Assembly: GCA_026826555.1 (NCBI GenBank)
Contig: JAKSZT010054396.1
Location: 15,078,569-15,142,568 of the forward strand
From: Tolypeutes matacus
Lineage: Eukaryota > Chordata > Mammalia > Cingulata > Chlamyphoridae
DNA: 64,000 nt
Reading direction: 5' to 3'
Shown: in pieces, positions 11,247 to 23,715 of the stretch
Position numbering within the stretch: position 1 is the stretch's first letter
How the letters are laid out: each line of letters opens with the position of its first letter
Position numbers and translations under genes: made by a program
Notes under the pieces: generated by a model
Database searches by the model: none
Told to the model about the DNA's origin: nothing
The model's input: only the letters and a program-made list of their open reading frames with translations

Positions 11247-12290
11247 AGGCTAGTGGGTAGTGCCAGGGTAGTCTTAGAGGAATCAACAGTCAGGGCAGTG
11301 GGGTATGGGTTGGGTGAGATGCACTAACTGCCCCTCTCCCAACCCCTACAGCCTCTATCAGAAGTTTTGGGGTTAGATATGGAGAAGAGGGGACATTGTT
11401 TATAATCAGGACAAAAAGCTTTCCCTGATCCCCTAGCTGGCCTGCACAACTCCTTTTGGCTTTCTCTGGCCTGGGTTGGATTTGTGCTCCTGGCTCAATA
11501 TCTCCCTGGCTCCCACAGGTTTGCTTCAAAATCAATTAGAAGTTTTTTGGGCTGAACAGTCTCATCCCCATGACTGCTGAGAAAGCAAGCAGATGCAGGG
11601 CTGAGGCCTAGTGGCCTTGTGATTGCTGCTTGACCCACTTCCAGCTTTATATGTCCCACTGCTCCTAGGGAATGGCTCTCATCAGCTGCTTGGTGGGGGT
11701 TTAGCTGCCCTTGCTGAGGGGCCATCTGCAGCACAGCCATCTCAGCCGCCTCAGGAGCCAGAGCTCATGCTGTTTCAACCCAACTTCCTGTGCACTTCCA
11801 TCAAACTCAGAAAGGTGGCTCTGGGAAAGGTGGGCTGCCTAGGCCCCCAGTCCATGCCCCTCCCTTTCTGCTCTCTGGTGAGGGCCTGAATAAAGAGATG
11901 CTAGCAGGTAGCAGATGGTGCCTGCTCTTTGCTTCACTAACCAAACATTTATTGAATGCCTATTCTATGCCAGGCCATGTACACAAGTAGACAGGTTAAC
12001 AGGTCTTTATGAGATAGTATAAAATATGCTGTACTTGGTGGCACGAGATTTTGTGGGGGTGGTGGTCGTAGGGGGCTTCTTGGGGGAGACATCTAATTTG
12101 ATGTATGAATGACGGCTAGGAGCTGACTCCTTGCGGATGTGGCTGTCAGGAGCAGGGGACATATGCAGAAACAGCTTGTGCGAAGCTGGGGGATGGAGAT
12201 GGGGAGGGGATGGCAGATACTGCTCTTTCAGAAAAGGAAACACTGTTCACTTGAGCTCATGATACCTCCTAATTCCTGAACTCCTTGTCT
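11247..12290. other. Intergenic, mostly unassigned
   Basis: No gene found. A short L2/MIR-like motif ('catttattgaatgcctatt') occurs near 11947. Confidence 0.45.
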
Positions 12291-12655
12291 CCAAAGGCAG
12301 TTCTGACCCTGCAAGTTATGAGATTTTGGCCAAATTGGTTTCCCTTGGGCCCCAGTTTCCTCACCAATAAAGGAAAGAGTTGGTCTATTTTAGAATCTAG
12401 ATGATCTTTAAAGTCCTTTCCAGGAGAGCAGATGTGGCTCAAGTGGTTGAGTGCTTGATTCCCACATGGGAGGTCCCAGGTTCGGTTCCCAGTGCTACCT
12501 AAAAAACAAACAAAAAAAGAACAAGCAAAACGAAAAATGCAACTCAGGGAAGCCAATGTGGGTCAGTTGGTTGAGTGCCGGCTTCCCACATACAAGGTCC
12601 TGGGTTCAATCCCGGGCCCCTGGTACCTAAGAAAAAAAAAAGGGGGGAGGGGAGT
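12290..12655 (+). repeat. MIR fragment followed by two DAS SINE monomers
   Basis: MIR-like at about 12300-12420 ('cccagtttcctcacc'). Plus-strand DAS monomers at about 12423-12535 and 12548-12650, each with an A-rich tail. Confidence 0.75.
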
Positions 12656-13248
12656 CCTTTCCATGAGTTTCAGTTAGGCTAAGAGCACAGTTCCTAGGGT
12701 GCCTTGCGTTGACAAAACTGCTGATGAATCACTGGGTGTTCCCTTCCCCTGTGGAGACTCGGCACATTGGATGGACAAAACATCTGTTTCAGAAATGCCC
12801 TGGGGTTTTGGTCTCAGCCTGCTGTATACTGGCTGATCATCAACCTCCCTGTTGCTGAGTGTGAACTTACGAGGACAGACACCAGATGGTGGGGAGGAAG
12901 GGCATAGGCAAGATGATAGAGGGGCCAAATCAGGCTGCTTTTGCTTCCAACCAAAGGAGTTTTCCAGACAGAATGCTCTCTAGAGGTTCAGAGAGCTCCA
13001 GCAGCTGGGGAGATAAGAGAAAAATGTCACCTAGAAGTCAGAACAAGTACAGAATCTTGACGGATAGAGAGGGCTTAGACAAGCAAAGTTGGAGGTAGCA
13101 CAGGGATGGGTGGAGTTTTGAGCAAAGAGAATGGCTACAGACAAAGAGTAGAGGTGGGACTGTTTACAAGTAACAGGGGTGCCACCAGACCTCAGAAAGA
13201 ATTGGAACCAGGAACTGCAAAGCAATTAGCATCTAGGCCATCACTCAC
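12656..13248. other. Intergenic, nothing recognised
   Basis: No coding or repeat signal that I can support. Confidence 0.5.
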
Positions 13249-13258
13249 CATGGTTTCC

Positions 13259-13295
<37 letters not shown>

Positions 13296-13386
13296 CGGGA
13301 GGTCCCGGGGATCGAACCCGGGTCCCTCCATATGGGAGATGGACGCCCAACCAGTTGAGCCACATCCGACCCCCATGGTTTCCTTT
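13249..13386 (-). repeat. Young DAS SINE monomer with 13-bp target-site duplication
   Basis: A minus-strand unit with a long poly-T start and the sequence 'taccgggaggtcccgggg'. The duplication 'catggtttccttt' occurs at 13249-13261 and 13374-13386. Exact duplications and a long tail point to a recent insertion. Confidence 0.9.
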
Positions 13387-14125
13387 GATTCTCTTACTTG
13401 CTCTCACACTCAGTGGCTTTTGCTCTCTCAATCTCCCAGTCTCGCTCTACAGGCTTTATTTCTCATATTCTGTCTCTCTGACTCAATTTCTCTCTCTGCT
13501 TTCTCCATCTCTTTCTCTCAGCCTCTCCCAATGGTCTTTCCTTTCTGCAGTTCAGCTTTCTCTGTCCTTCTTGTTCCTGGCAGAAGATGGCCATATACAT
13601 CTCAAGCCAATGAAAAGCCCTCTCCTAAGCCCAGAAACCTTGGAGAGACAATCTGATTGGCTCAGTTTGGGTTTGAGGTGTCAACTGTGGGGAGAAGGGC
13701 AAAGACGGCAGTCCTGTTATCCACATTCCTTGGAGAGAGACTCTGATTGGTCCAGCTGGTCGCCTCCAGTCCAATCAACTGTGGCCATGGTGAAGGGTGG
13801 GACATAGAGGGCAGTCCTATTATACTGTCATGGTTGCCCTGGAGGTGAGGGCACTTCTCACTGTAAATGAGTTATCCTAAAAGGTGAATATTTCACAGGT
13901 ACAGTGAGCAGATCACTGTGGGTTTACTGAGAGTTTAGGATTTTTCACTACCAACCATGAGGTTATTTTAAACTTAACTAATGAGATCTGTATGATCAAC
14001 CTGTTCTTTAAAATCCGTTGAGACTGGCTTCATGGTCTAGTACTTGGTCATTTTTTGTAGTTTACATGTGTGATTGAAAAAAGAAAAGCGTATCTCTAAT
14101 CATTGAGTGTGGGGATCTATATTTG
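13387..14125. repeat. TC-rich tract and an imperfect tandem duplication of about 90 bp
   Basis: A pyrimidine-rich stretch at 13395-13575. Two diverged units begin 'ccttggagagacaatctg' (about 13640) and 'ccttggagagagactctg' (about 13729), each with an ATTGG box and 'gggcagtcct'-like ends. The family is not identified. The rest is unassigned. Confidence 0.55.
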
Positions 14126-14800
14126 ACCATTAAATCAAACTTGTTAATGGTGTTTTATTAATAAAAGTTTAAATCTCCCACTAGATGGTGAATTTGTCCA
14201 TTTCTTCTTGTGATTCTTCAATTTGGACTTGATATATTTTGAGTCTATTTTGATGGGTGCATATTATGTATAGAATTTTCATGTCTTCTTGTGAGTTAAA
14301 TCTTTATTGTGTAATGTTCTTTGTTTCTAATAATGCTTTTTGTCATAAAGCCTATTTTGTCTAATGTAGTTCCCAGTTTTCCCTTGGTTAGTATTTGCTG
14401 AGAATATCTTTTTATTCCTTCAAGCTTTTTCATTTTGTGTCTTTTTAAAGATTTACTTCTTGTAAACAGCACTATAGCTGGGTTTTAGTTTATTTTATCA
14501 ATTTGACAATCTATCTGTTAACTAGAAAGTTTAATAAATACATATAGTCCAATACAGATGGACTTTTTTTTTACCATCTAACTTGGTGCTTTCTATTTTT
14601 ATCATTTTTTTCTCCTTTCTTGCCAGCTTTTGAATTAAGTAATTTTTTTCTTATTCCAGTATTTTCCCCTTCTATTCGTTTGAAAGTTTTACACTCTTTT
14701 TTTCTATTCATTTAGAGCTTTCTCTTGAAATATTACACATACTGATTTTAACAAAATCAAAGTAAAGAGTATCTTCACCCCCAACAGTATTGTTTTGCCC
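14126..14800 (-). mobile_element. Old LINE-1 ORF2 fragment (reverse orientation)
   Basis: The reading resembles L1 ORF2 in reverse (for example 'tccatttcttcttgtgatt' and 'atgtcttcttgtgagtt'). It is heavily diverged and has no open frame. Confidence 0.55.
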
Positions 14801-14949
14801 CTCAAAAGAAACATTTTATTACTTTAATGTTAGTTTATATTTATTTACATGTTTATCATCTCAGACCTTACATTTAGGGTAATTTTCCTTCATCCTGAAG
14901 AATATCTTATAGAATTTCCCTTAGTGAAGTTCTGTTGTTGGTAGAACTA

Positions 14950-16735
14950 TCAGGATTTTAAAATTAAGATATAATACACATACCATAAAATTCGCCATAT
15001 AAAAAATGTACAATTCAGTGGTTTTTAGCTTATTCACAAAATTGTGTAACCATCACCATTATATCTAATTTTAGAATATTTCATCACCCCCAAAAGAAAT
15101 CCCATACCCTTTAAAAATTCCCCCACCTCCCACCCCCAGCCCCTGACAACTACTGCCTCAATGGATTTGTGTGTTCTGGACATTTCATACAAATGGAATC
15201 ATACAATAAGTGGCCTTTTGTGTCTGGCTTCTTTCACTTAGTGCAATATTTTCATGGTTTATCCACATTGTAGCATGCATCTATACTTCATTCCTTTTTC
15301 TGCTGAATAATATTCCACTGTACAGAAATAGCATTTTTTGTTTATCAGTTCACGGACATTTGGGTTTTGTCCATTTTTGGGCTATTATGAATAATGCTAT
15401 GAATATTTATATAAGAGTTTTTGTATGAACATATGTTTTCAATTCTCTTAGGGTATAAACCTAGGAGTGGAATTGTTGAGTCACATGGTGACCCTTTAAC
15501 TTCTGAGGAACTGCCAAACTGTTTTGCATAGCAGCTGCACCATTTTGCATTTCCACCAGCCATGTATGAAGGTTCCAATTCCTCCGCATTCTTGTCAACA
15601 CTTGCTATCTACTGCCTTTTTTATTAAAGCTGTCCTAGTGGGTGTGAAGTGGTATCTCGTGGGTTTTTCTTTTCTTTTCATTGTGGTTTTAATTTGCATT
15701 TCCCTATGACTAAGATATTACACACCTTTTCATGTGTTTATTGGTTATTTGTATATCTTTTTCTGGAGAAATATCTTTTCAAGTCCTTTGCCCATTTGGA
15801 TTATTGTGGAGTTCTTTTTTTTTTTTTTTTTTTTTTAAGATTTTATTTATTTACTTTATCCATTTTAAACACCCCCTTCCCCATTTGCTGTTTTGTGTCC
15901 ATTTGCTGGGCAATTCTCTGTGTCTATTTCCTGCCATCTCTTCTCATCCTCCTCCTCCAGTCTTCACCAGGATTCGATCCTGGAGACCTCCGATGTAGGA
16001 GAGAGGTATTCTGCTGCCTGCGCCACCTCAGCTCCTGGCTTCTGGAGCTTTCAGAGCATCTCGTCTTGTCTCTCCCCTGTTACGTCATCATCCTGCTGCA
16101 TGGCTCCCGGGGCCCGACAGCTCAGCGGCACACACAGCCTGGCAGCCCATGCGCCTTCTATATATATTTTTTATTTTACCGGGAGGTCCCGGGGATCGAA
16201 CCCAGGTCCCTCCATATGGCAGACGGACGCCCAACCATTTGAGCCACATCCGCCCCCCAAGAGTTCTTTATATATATTGTATACTATACTCTTTTCAGTA
16301 TATGATTTGCAAATATTTTCCCCATTCTGTGGCTTGTCTTTTCATTCTCTTGATGCTGTTCTTTGAAGCACAAATTTTTAAATTTTGATGAAATCTGATT
16401 TTTATTTTTTTCCTTTGGTTGCTTATACTTTAGTGTCATATCTAAGAAATCATTGCCCAATCCAAAGTCAAGAAGATTTATACCTATGTTTTCTTCCAAG
16501 AATTTTATAGTTTTAGCTCTTACATTTAGGTCTTTGATCCAAATTCACGCTTTGGCATGTGGCTATCCAATTGTCCCAGCAGCATTGAAAAGGCTATTCT
16601 TTCCCCATTGGCATTCTTGGTCTTGTCACTGTGGTAAAAACTCATTGACCATAGATGTACCAGTTTACTTCCGGATTCTCAATTCTATTCCATTGATCTA
16701 TATGTCTAACTTTATACCAGTACCATATTGTCTTT
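14950..16735 (-). mobile_element. Old LINE-1 3' portion (3' UTR and ORF2 C-terminus), interrupted by a DAS SINE
   Basis: Reverse-strand L1 3' UTR cues ('tacaattcagtggttttta') lead into the ORF2 C-terminus ('gaataatattccactgta', 'tgaatatttatataagag') and then 'ccattgatctatatgtct'. Stops break every frame. A DAS SINE splits it at about 15809-16262. Confidence 0.8.
15809..16262 (-). repeat. Full-length dimeric DAS SINE inside the L1
   Basis: Poly-T start, a first unit ending 'tgcgccacctcagctcc', and a second unit with 'taccgggaggtcccgggg' at about 16177-16255. Flanks 'gagttctttt' (about 15809) and 'gagttcttta' (about 16260) form the target-site duplication. About 430 bp. Confidence 0.85.
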
Positions 16736-17165
16736 TTTTTTTTTTTTAGATACCAGGGTCCAGGGATTGAACCTGGACCTCATATGTGGAAAGCTGGCAC
16801 TCAACCACTGAGACACATCGGCTCCCCTGAGTTGGTTTTTTCCTTTGTTTTGCTTCTTGTTTGTTTTTGTTTTTTCTAGGAGGCACCAGGAACCGAACCT
16901 GGTACCTTCCATGTGGGAGGGAGACACCCAATGGCTTAAGCCACCTCTGCTCCCGCTTGTTGTGTTTCTCATTGTGTTTCCTTGTTGTGTCTCTTCATTG
17001 CGTCATCTCATTGCTTCATCTCGTTTCGTCAGCTTGCCACACCAGCCCATTGGGTCAGCTTACTGTCTTGCTTGTATTCTTAGGAGGCACCAGGAACCAA
17101 ACCTGGGACCTCCCATGTGGTAGGCAGGCACCCAACTGCTTGAGCCATATCCACTTCCTGGAATA
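16732..17165 (-). repeat. DAS SINE cluster
   Basis: Three minus-strand units (at about 16740-16830, 16870-16955 and 17070-17160), each with 'gaacc..gggacc' and 'gagccac' blocks. Flanked by 'atattgtcttt' and 'atattatcttt', a near-perfect duplication. Confidence 0.8.
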
Positions 17166-18004
17166 TTATCTTTAGATTTGTCTTCTAATCCACTAGTTCT
17201 TTTTTTCAGCTGGTCTAAATACTGATTAAATCCATGTATATAATTTTAGCAATTATATTTTTCATTTTCAAAAGTTTTTTTCTTTTTTCAAAACTAGTCA
17301 CTTTTGTTAGTCTCCAATTGTTTGGTTGTGTTAAAAAAAAACATTCTTGAGTTCTTTTTAAATTTTTGATTCTTTAAAACACTCTTACATGATAAATTTT
17401 CATTCTGTGCAGTAATGTAAGAATAATGCATTATTCTTGGAGAATTTTATAACTTTCTATGTGCCTAAAAATGCAATAAAATTATGTTTCATACAGGATC
17501 TCATAGTGAGTCCTACAGAGTATAGTTCAGTGGCTAAATGCATGACTTCTAGACTCAGACTGCTTGGCTTCAAATATTGGTTCTTTTACTTTTTGGCATG
17601 CAATCTTGGACAAGCAATATAACCTCTATGTGCTTCAGTTTCTTTACCTACAGAATTGGGAAAATAATATGTACCTCATGGGGTTGTGAGGAGGATTAGT
17701 TGAACATATATATGAAAGAATATATTTTTATAACTTTAATTAGTTACTGGTATATAGTAACCACAATGTACATGTTCACTGTACTGCTATGAACCACACT
17801 GCTGGAAATGGAAGAGACTGAAAATTTGTGTAGATTAATAAGGTGATGCTTCATTTTTGTGACACTGTAGGATAATGAACTCTTCTACAAAAGTGGTTTT
17901 CCAGAAAATTCAATAGTATTCTTTTAATTTAAGCTGCAAAAATTTTTAACTTTTATTTTGACCTGTTTGGGTTAGAAATATTTTTAAAAGTTTGTATTCC
18001 TAGC
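17166..18004. repeat. LINE-like remnant, MIR and unassigned AT-rich DNA
   Basis: About 17170-17300 looks like reversed LINE sequence ('cttctaatccactagttc'). A plus-strand MIR lies at about 17510-17700 ('cagtggctaaatgcatgac', 'cctcatggggttgtgag'). 17700-18004 is unassigned. Confidence 0.55.
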
Positions 18005-20558
18005 ACCCTACCTCCATCAAGATGGTGGAGTGAGATGCTTCAAGGCTCTCACCTCCCCACCCCCCACCCCCCGCTGAAGCTTTGAACAGCCAGCAAGAAC
18101 TGGCAGAAACATCTTTCTAAAAGCTCTCAAAAATAAAATAAAATAAAATAAAAATAAAAGCTCCAGAAAATAATTAAAGAATTGCAGTAATAGGGAATGC
18201 ACCAAATCAAGAAAAAGGCCACTTAAAACCATAGGAATTCACAATACCCTAACTAGCCCCTTTCCTATCCCCTCACCAGCTAAGGGTGGAGTTGACCAGC
18301 ACTCCCAGTATGGATCCCTGGTCCCAGTTCTGGAGGAGCAGAATAAACTTCATACACATACTGGGAGTACATATGCCTGGCCTAGTATGGTGGTGGCCTG
18401 AAGGACTTACAGTCCCAGAACTTGCCCTGCATATAGAAGGCAGCATACAGAGCTCTCCTACAGAATTATGTGGAAGAGCAATCAAGTCATGCTGCCTGGG
18501 ACAAGGGTTTGCTGGCTGTAGGACATACAGTGCAGTGCCCAGACTGTGAAGAAACTGTTTCCTAGGCAAGAAGGGATATTCCTATCCATGTAAATGGGGG
18601 AATTCCTAGAGCCACACATGCATGCCCAAGACAAGAGGCATGCACAAAAAGATTATGGCAGCCTGTAGGCTTTGGTCTGGAGCTATGATAAGCCCTGAAG
18701 AAGAGCATTTCCCAATCTGCAAAAACTGGGAAAGGTATTTTCTTTTTTTTTTTGTTAGCTCCTGGCATTCAAGGAAGCTCTGCCTTAACACTAGTTGGAT
18801 TCAAGCTAAAGGAACAGATGCTTCAGAGTCTAAATTCCAGCAATAACACACTAAAATATAAAATTTTCCAGGTTTCAACAAAAGATTACAAAACATACAA
18901 AGAAACAAGAAGTGATGGCCCAGGCAAAGCAGACTATTAAAGCATTAGAAACCATCAGTGAGGAGGGGATCAGACCTGGGATAGCCCCAAAAAAATACTT
19001 CTTAAAAATGGTCCTAAATATGATGAAAGAGCTAAAGGAAATCATGAACAAAGGACTAAATGAAATCAGGAAAACAATAGATGAACACAAAGAGAATCTC
19101 AGAGAGAGGGAAATTATGAAAAGGAACCAAACAGAGCTGAAGACCACAGTAACATAACTTTAAAAACTCCCTAGATGGGTTCAACAGCAGATTGGAACTA
19201 GCAGAAGAAAGAATCAATTAACTTGAAGATAAGTAAAATCATCCAGTCTGAGGAGAAGAAGAAAGAATGAAGAAAAGTGAAGAAAAGAGCCTAAGGAACC
19301 TGTGAGACACCATCAAGCACACCAATATAAGCATTGTGGGAGTCCCAAAAGAAGCAGAAAGAAAAAAGCAGAATATTCAAAGAAATAATGGCTGCAAACT
19401 TCCCAAATTTTACAAAAAGCATTGATATATATGTCCAAGATGCTCAATGAACTCCAAACAGTATGAACCCAAATAGACCCACACTGCACCATGTAATAAA
19501 CTCTCAAATGCCAAAGATAAGGAAAGAATTCTGAAAGCCACAAGAGAGAAGCAATGTGTCACATACAAGGGAGCCTCAATAAGATTAATTGCCAATTTGT
19601 CATTGGAAACCATGGAAGCAAGAAGGCAGTGGGAAGAAATAGTTAAAGTGCTGAAAGCAAAAAATTGCCAACCAAGAATTCTGTATCTGGTAAAACTTAC
19701 TTTCTGGTAAAAAAAAGAAGAAGGAATTAAGATTTTCCCAGATAACAAAAGCTGAGGGAGTTCCTCACCACTAGACCGGCCCTATAAGAAATGCTGAAGA
19801 GAGTTCTGCAGGTTGAGAAGAAAGGACAGTAGAGCCTGACGCCACATGCAGAAATAAACTTCTCCAGTAAAGATTTTGACACAGATAAGTATAAATACCA
19901 GTACTACTGTATTTTTTTATTTTTAACTCCACTTATTACATCCTAGAATCTAAAAGGCAAAGGTTTAAAGTGTAATGATAGTGGAGTGGGTGTAGCTCAA
20001 TTGTTGAGTGCCTGCTCCACATATATGAGGTCCCAGGTTCAATCCCTGGTACCTCCTATTAAAAAAAAATAATAATAATAATGATAAATCAATGGTTTTG
20101 GACTCATAATGTATAAATCTGTAATTTGTGACAAGAACTACATAAAGGTGGGGGGATGAAGGGGAATAAGAACGTAGTTTATGTATGCTACCATTGAAGT
20201 TGCTAAATTGTCAACAAAGCAAAAGAGATTGTTATAGATTTAGGATGTTAAATTTAAACCTCACAGCAACCACAAAGGAAATATCAGATAATACACAGAC
20301 TCATTGAAACAGAAGGTAGAGTACAGGTTACCAGGGGTGGGGGGGCAGAGGCAATGGGGGGGGTTAATGCAAAATAAGTGTAAGATTTTTGTTTGGGGTG
20401 AAGAAAAGATTATAGTATGGATGGTGGTGAGGGTACTACAACATTGTGAATGTGATTAATCCCACTGAATCCCACCATTTGACTGAATGGTATGTTGGGA
20501 GGAGTTGGAATGGGAAGATTTATGTCATATATATGCTTCCACAATTTAAAAAAAAAAA
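18005..20558 (+). mobile_element. HAL1-type half-LINE (ORF1 only), degraded
   Basis: Begins with 'catcaagatggtggag', an L1-type 5' end. A Lys/Glu-rich ORF1 remnant covers about 18880-19700 (81-codon open part at 18912-19157, then stops). It then goes directly to a 3' UTR ('tggatggtggtgagggta') and an A tail at about 20550. No ORF2 is present, which is the HAL1 layout. Coiled-coil character is visible in the ORF1 remnant. A DAS SINE interrupts at about 19984-20085. Confidence 0.75.
19984..20085 (+). repeat. DAS SINE monomer
   Basis: 'gtgtagctcaattgttgag' to 'aatccctggtacctcc', then an A/AAT-rich tail. Confidence 0.85.
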
Positions 20559-21015
20559 GAGAAATTAAAGAGATAATTGACAGTTAAATGCAATACATGA
20601 TACTAGATGAGATACAAGAATGGAGAAAAGGCTCAAAGGGATATTAATGGGACATAAGAAAAATTTGGAATATAGAATGTAAGCTTTATATCAACATTAA
20701 ATTTCTTGAAGTTGATAACCATACTTAAGGTGATTACATAAGTGCATATCTTTGTTTGTAGGAAATGTACATGGAAGTAAAAGTTTCAAGGTGTATGATG
20801 TGTGCATCCTGCTCTCAAATGTTCAGAAAACTAGATAGATAGGCAAGAAAAAGAAAGAAAGAAAAGAAAAGAAAAGCAAGCAAGCAAGCAAGCAAGCTAC
20901 ACAAAGGTGGCAAAATGTTAAAATAGGTGGATCTGGGTATCTGGGGGAAGGGTATGTTAGAGATGTTTGTATGGGGTTTGTATTTTTTAATTTCAAAATA
21001 AAAGTTTAAGAAAAA
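20559..21015 (+). repeat. LINE 3'-end-like tail with simple repeats
   Basis: The end 'tttcaaaataaaagtttaag' and 'caaaatgttaaaatagg' resemble old L1/HAL1 3' tails. A purine-rich simple repeat of GAAA and CAAG units lies at about 20845-20896. Confidence 0.5.
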
Positions 21016-21089
21016 AAGAACACAGGACAGAAAAGCTGACAATTTCATTTGTGAAGGTTTTGAAAATTAAATTGAGGATCAGACCTGGA

Positions 21090-22402
21090 CAAGCTGAGAT
21101 TCAACTGTCTAGATCTTCTCTGGCCAACAAAGTAGACACATGTGGCTATTGAGTACTTAAAACATGGCTAGTCTCAATTGAGATGTGCTGTAAGTGTAAA
21201 ATATACTGGATTCCAAACACGGTACAAAAAATGTTAAATATTGCATTAATAATTTTTATCTTGATTACATGTTGAAATGATAAATATTTTGGATATCTTT
21301 GCTTAAAATATATCATTAAAGCCAACTGGCAACACAACTGGAAAAAGACCTTGAATAAAAGGGGGAAATGGTAAAGACAAATGAGTTCAAGTGGCTAAGA
21401 GACTTCAAAGAGAGTCGGGAGGTCATCCCAGAGGTAACTCTTACGCACACCTCAGTAGGAGCTCATAGAACATCTAAGTGCCTATCACCCCACTCATTGG
21501 GGTTCCTGAGAGCTCCGGAGACACCCTGGTCCTATATAAGGGGGGATAGCCCCAGAGACTGATGCCTTATCAGTGGGTTCTATTTTGGAATCTGTGCTCC
21601 TGAGAGTAACAGAATTAGACTCAAATAAGTCCTCCCTGCAAATGGTTCACCAGTCCCTTCTATTCAAACCTATATGCGATGCTGGAGTTTTTAGGTATAC
21701 TTCCAGAGACTGGAGCCTCCTGCCTACCTATGTGCCAGGTGTGCATGAAATCTAGGTGGAGCTGCAACTCCTACCCTACAGCTCAATGGACTCATCCAAG
21801 TCACCTGGTGAGGAGACAACGATGGGAAATGGCCATCCCAGGGAATGGAGAGGGCCTGCATCTGCAGGCAGGATCATCCCACCCACCATATCCATGGGAT
21901 ATAAGCCCTCTCTCACTTGGAGTTGGAGTGGACATCACCATCCCAGTCCCCTCAGGATTGGGGGAAGAACTATGGACTAGAGTGGACTTGATGGTATTCT
22001 CTTGTTCACATATGGTGATTCTAGCAATGCAAGAAATTATAACAATGAGGTGGAGCCAGTGGCCACTTGACACTTTTGGGGTAGGGAGGGGATGAGCAGT
22101 TGAAATACAGGGGCTTCTTTGGGAGTTGGAGGTTGTCCTGAGTACTGTTGTGGCAACGGATGTAGGCCATTTTAAATCAGCACACACCACTCGGAACTGA
22201 GTGGGAGAGAGTGTGGTCTACAGTGTGAACTGTGGTCTATGGTTGGTGGCAAGGCTCCAGGATGTGTAAGTTCATTGAGGGTGGTGGGCCACACTGTGGG
22301 AGATGTTTGTGTGGGATGTGGTGGGAGGTGTGGGAGGTGGGCAACATGGGAATCCCAGGGGGTTCCGTGTAATATTTTGGGTAATCTAAGCACCTCTTAA
22401 AA

Positions 22403-22438
<36 letters not shown>

Positions 22439-22510
22439 ACATTTTTGTAAGCAAATACACATATATGCATATATATTTATAAAAAATATATATATCATTA
22501 AAATTAAAAG
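21090..22510 (+). repeat. Ancient mammalian repeat split by a 1.17-kb unclassified retro-insert
   Basis: The outer element (about 21090-21320, resuming about 22490) is an old interspersed repeat ('catgtggctattgag', 'ttgattacatgttgaaatg'). The insert at about 21321-22488 is bounded by 'atatatcattaaa' on both sides (21308-21320, about 22489-22502), so it came in with an L1-type target-site duplication. It has no long open frame and ends in a (TA)n-rich tail. I recognise related sequence as a repeat in xenarthrans but cannot name the family. Confidence 0.5.
22405..22500. repeat. (TA)n microsatellite
   Basis: A TA run at about 22411-22437 followed by an AT-rich tract at the end of the unclassified insert. 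Confidence 0.9.
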
Positions 22511-23145
22511 ATGAAGTATATATTCCTATCTGTTTAAAAACAGAGATAACAGCATAATTCAATCTTTTCTTGATGTATTAGGAACACAGTTATGAATACC
22601 AATTATTATGGTGGCATAATAACAACCATAATCAGCAATCAGAGCTGATATGAGAGATAAGAAATTTGACCCAATACTAAATGGCTCCAGGCCATATACT
22701 CTTCTTGTTGAGTTCCTGCATCTGTTTTTCCTGTTTTCTCTTTTTCTGTCTGGCAATTAGAGAACCCTTTTGGCTGTGGTTTATATGCCTGCTTCTAGCA
22801 CCTCTCTCATTTCTAATTGATTCGCTTGTGGTCTGGGGATCCAGATGACCAAATCAGTATGTAGAATAAAGTAAACAGACTCAGTGAAATTCTGAAGGCC
22901 TTGGTATAAGTAGAGCACATGTGCTTTGATGTGCCAAATTTATAACATGTATTTCAGTGGCTCAGAAGCCTTTTTTCCTCTTTATTTCCTCATTGTTGGC
23001 TAATTTATCCCTGGATACTATTTTACACACACTGCCGAAGGGGCGCTTAGGGTATATATTGCTTACAAGTAATAAATGATTATGGCGAATACTAAAGCAA
23101 ACATCACTTTTCTTATCTATGGCTAATACAAGTTGAAAAGGACTT
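22511..23145. other. Intergenic, nothing recognised
   Basis: No repeat or gene that I can support. Confidence 0.5.
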
Positions 23146-23149
23146 ATTG

Positions 23150-23692
23150 AAACTGCCACTTTACCAACCTCTTGAAACTGCCATTCACTAACCTACTTTT
23201 CAGGGTTGTCCCTCCCTTACTGGTTTGCAGAAGTTTCTAGTAACTTTCATCCCAATGCTTATCTCTTCATGTTTATTTACAGGAGGCTTGCTGCCTCTTG
23301 AGAAAAGTTGCTCTTTCTGAAGCCGGCTTTAACCTGTTCTTATCACAGGGCCTGCTAGGCCTCCGTTTTTCGGACCAAGCATAATTGCAATAGAGCACGC
23401 TCCATTTAACCCTGCCTTTCCCAAACTGGGTTGGCCCACATCATCCTTAACCATGCCACTCAAACACCTTTCCCAAACTGGATTGGCCCAGATCATCTCA
23501 ACCCATTCTTAGCCACTCCCTTAAACCCACCTTCCCCAGACAGTATAAAACTCACTTTGTTCGGTGAGACTTATCGAAGACTTGCCTCCAGTCTCCTTGC
23601 TGGCTGTCCACGCAATAAACACTTTTCTCGAAATCCTGGTGACTCAGTATTGGCTTCTTTGTGCATCGAACAAATGAACCCTTGGGCTGTAT
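23150..23692 (+). repeat. Class I ERV LTR
   Basis: TATAAAA at 23544-23550, poly-A signal AATAAA at 23614-23619, and the end 'ctgtatca' just before the primer-binding site. The left edge is uncertain because 'ttgaaactgcca' occurs twice, near 23149 and 23172. Two diverged 'cccaaactgg(g/a)ttggccca' repeats (about 23420 and 23472) lie in U3. Confidence 0.7.
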
Positions 23693-23697
23693 CAATT

Positions 23698-23715
23698 TGG
23701 CAAACACGAAGGGAC
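23698..23715 (+). promoter_or_regulatory. Retroviral primer-binding site, tRNA-Arg-like
   Basis: 'tggcaaacacgaagggac' starts with TGG six bases past the LTR end and matches the complement of a tRNA-Arg 3' end except for three bases. Two of these can be CpG decay. Confidence 0.6.

Noticed and set aside
16149..16388. tRNA-like boxes as real tRNA genes
   Set aside because: All such A/B-box pairs in the window sit in DAS SINEs with A tails and no acceptor stem pairing, so they are SINEs and not tRNA genes.
18912..19157. An 81-codon Lys/Glu-rich frame as a host gene
   Set aside because: It reads as the coiled-coil part of a HAL1-type ORF1 followed by stops.
20845..20900. Short direct repeats as a CRISPR-like array
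   Set aside because: They are a simple GAAA/CAAG microsatellite in a mammalian genome, with no spacers.
22405..22500. The (TA)n run as a replication or recombination element
   Set aside because: It fits the AT-rich tail of the retro-insert; nothing else supports a special role.
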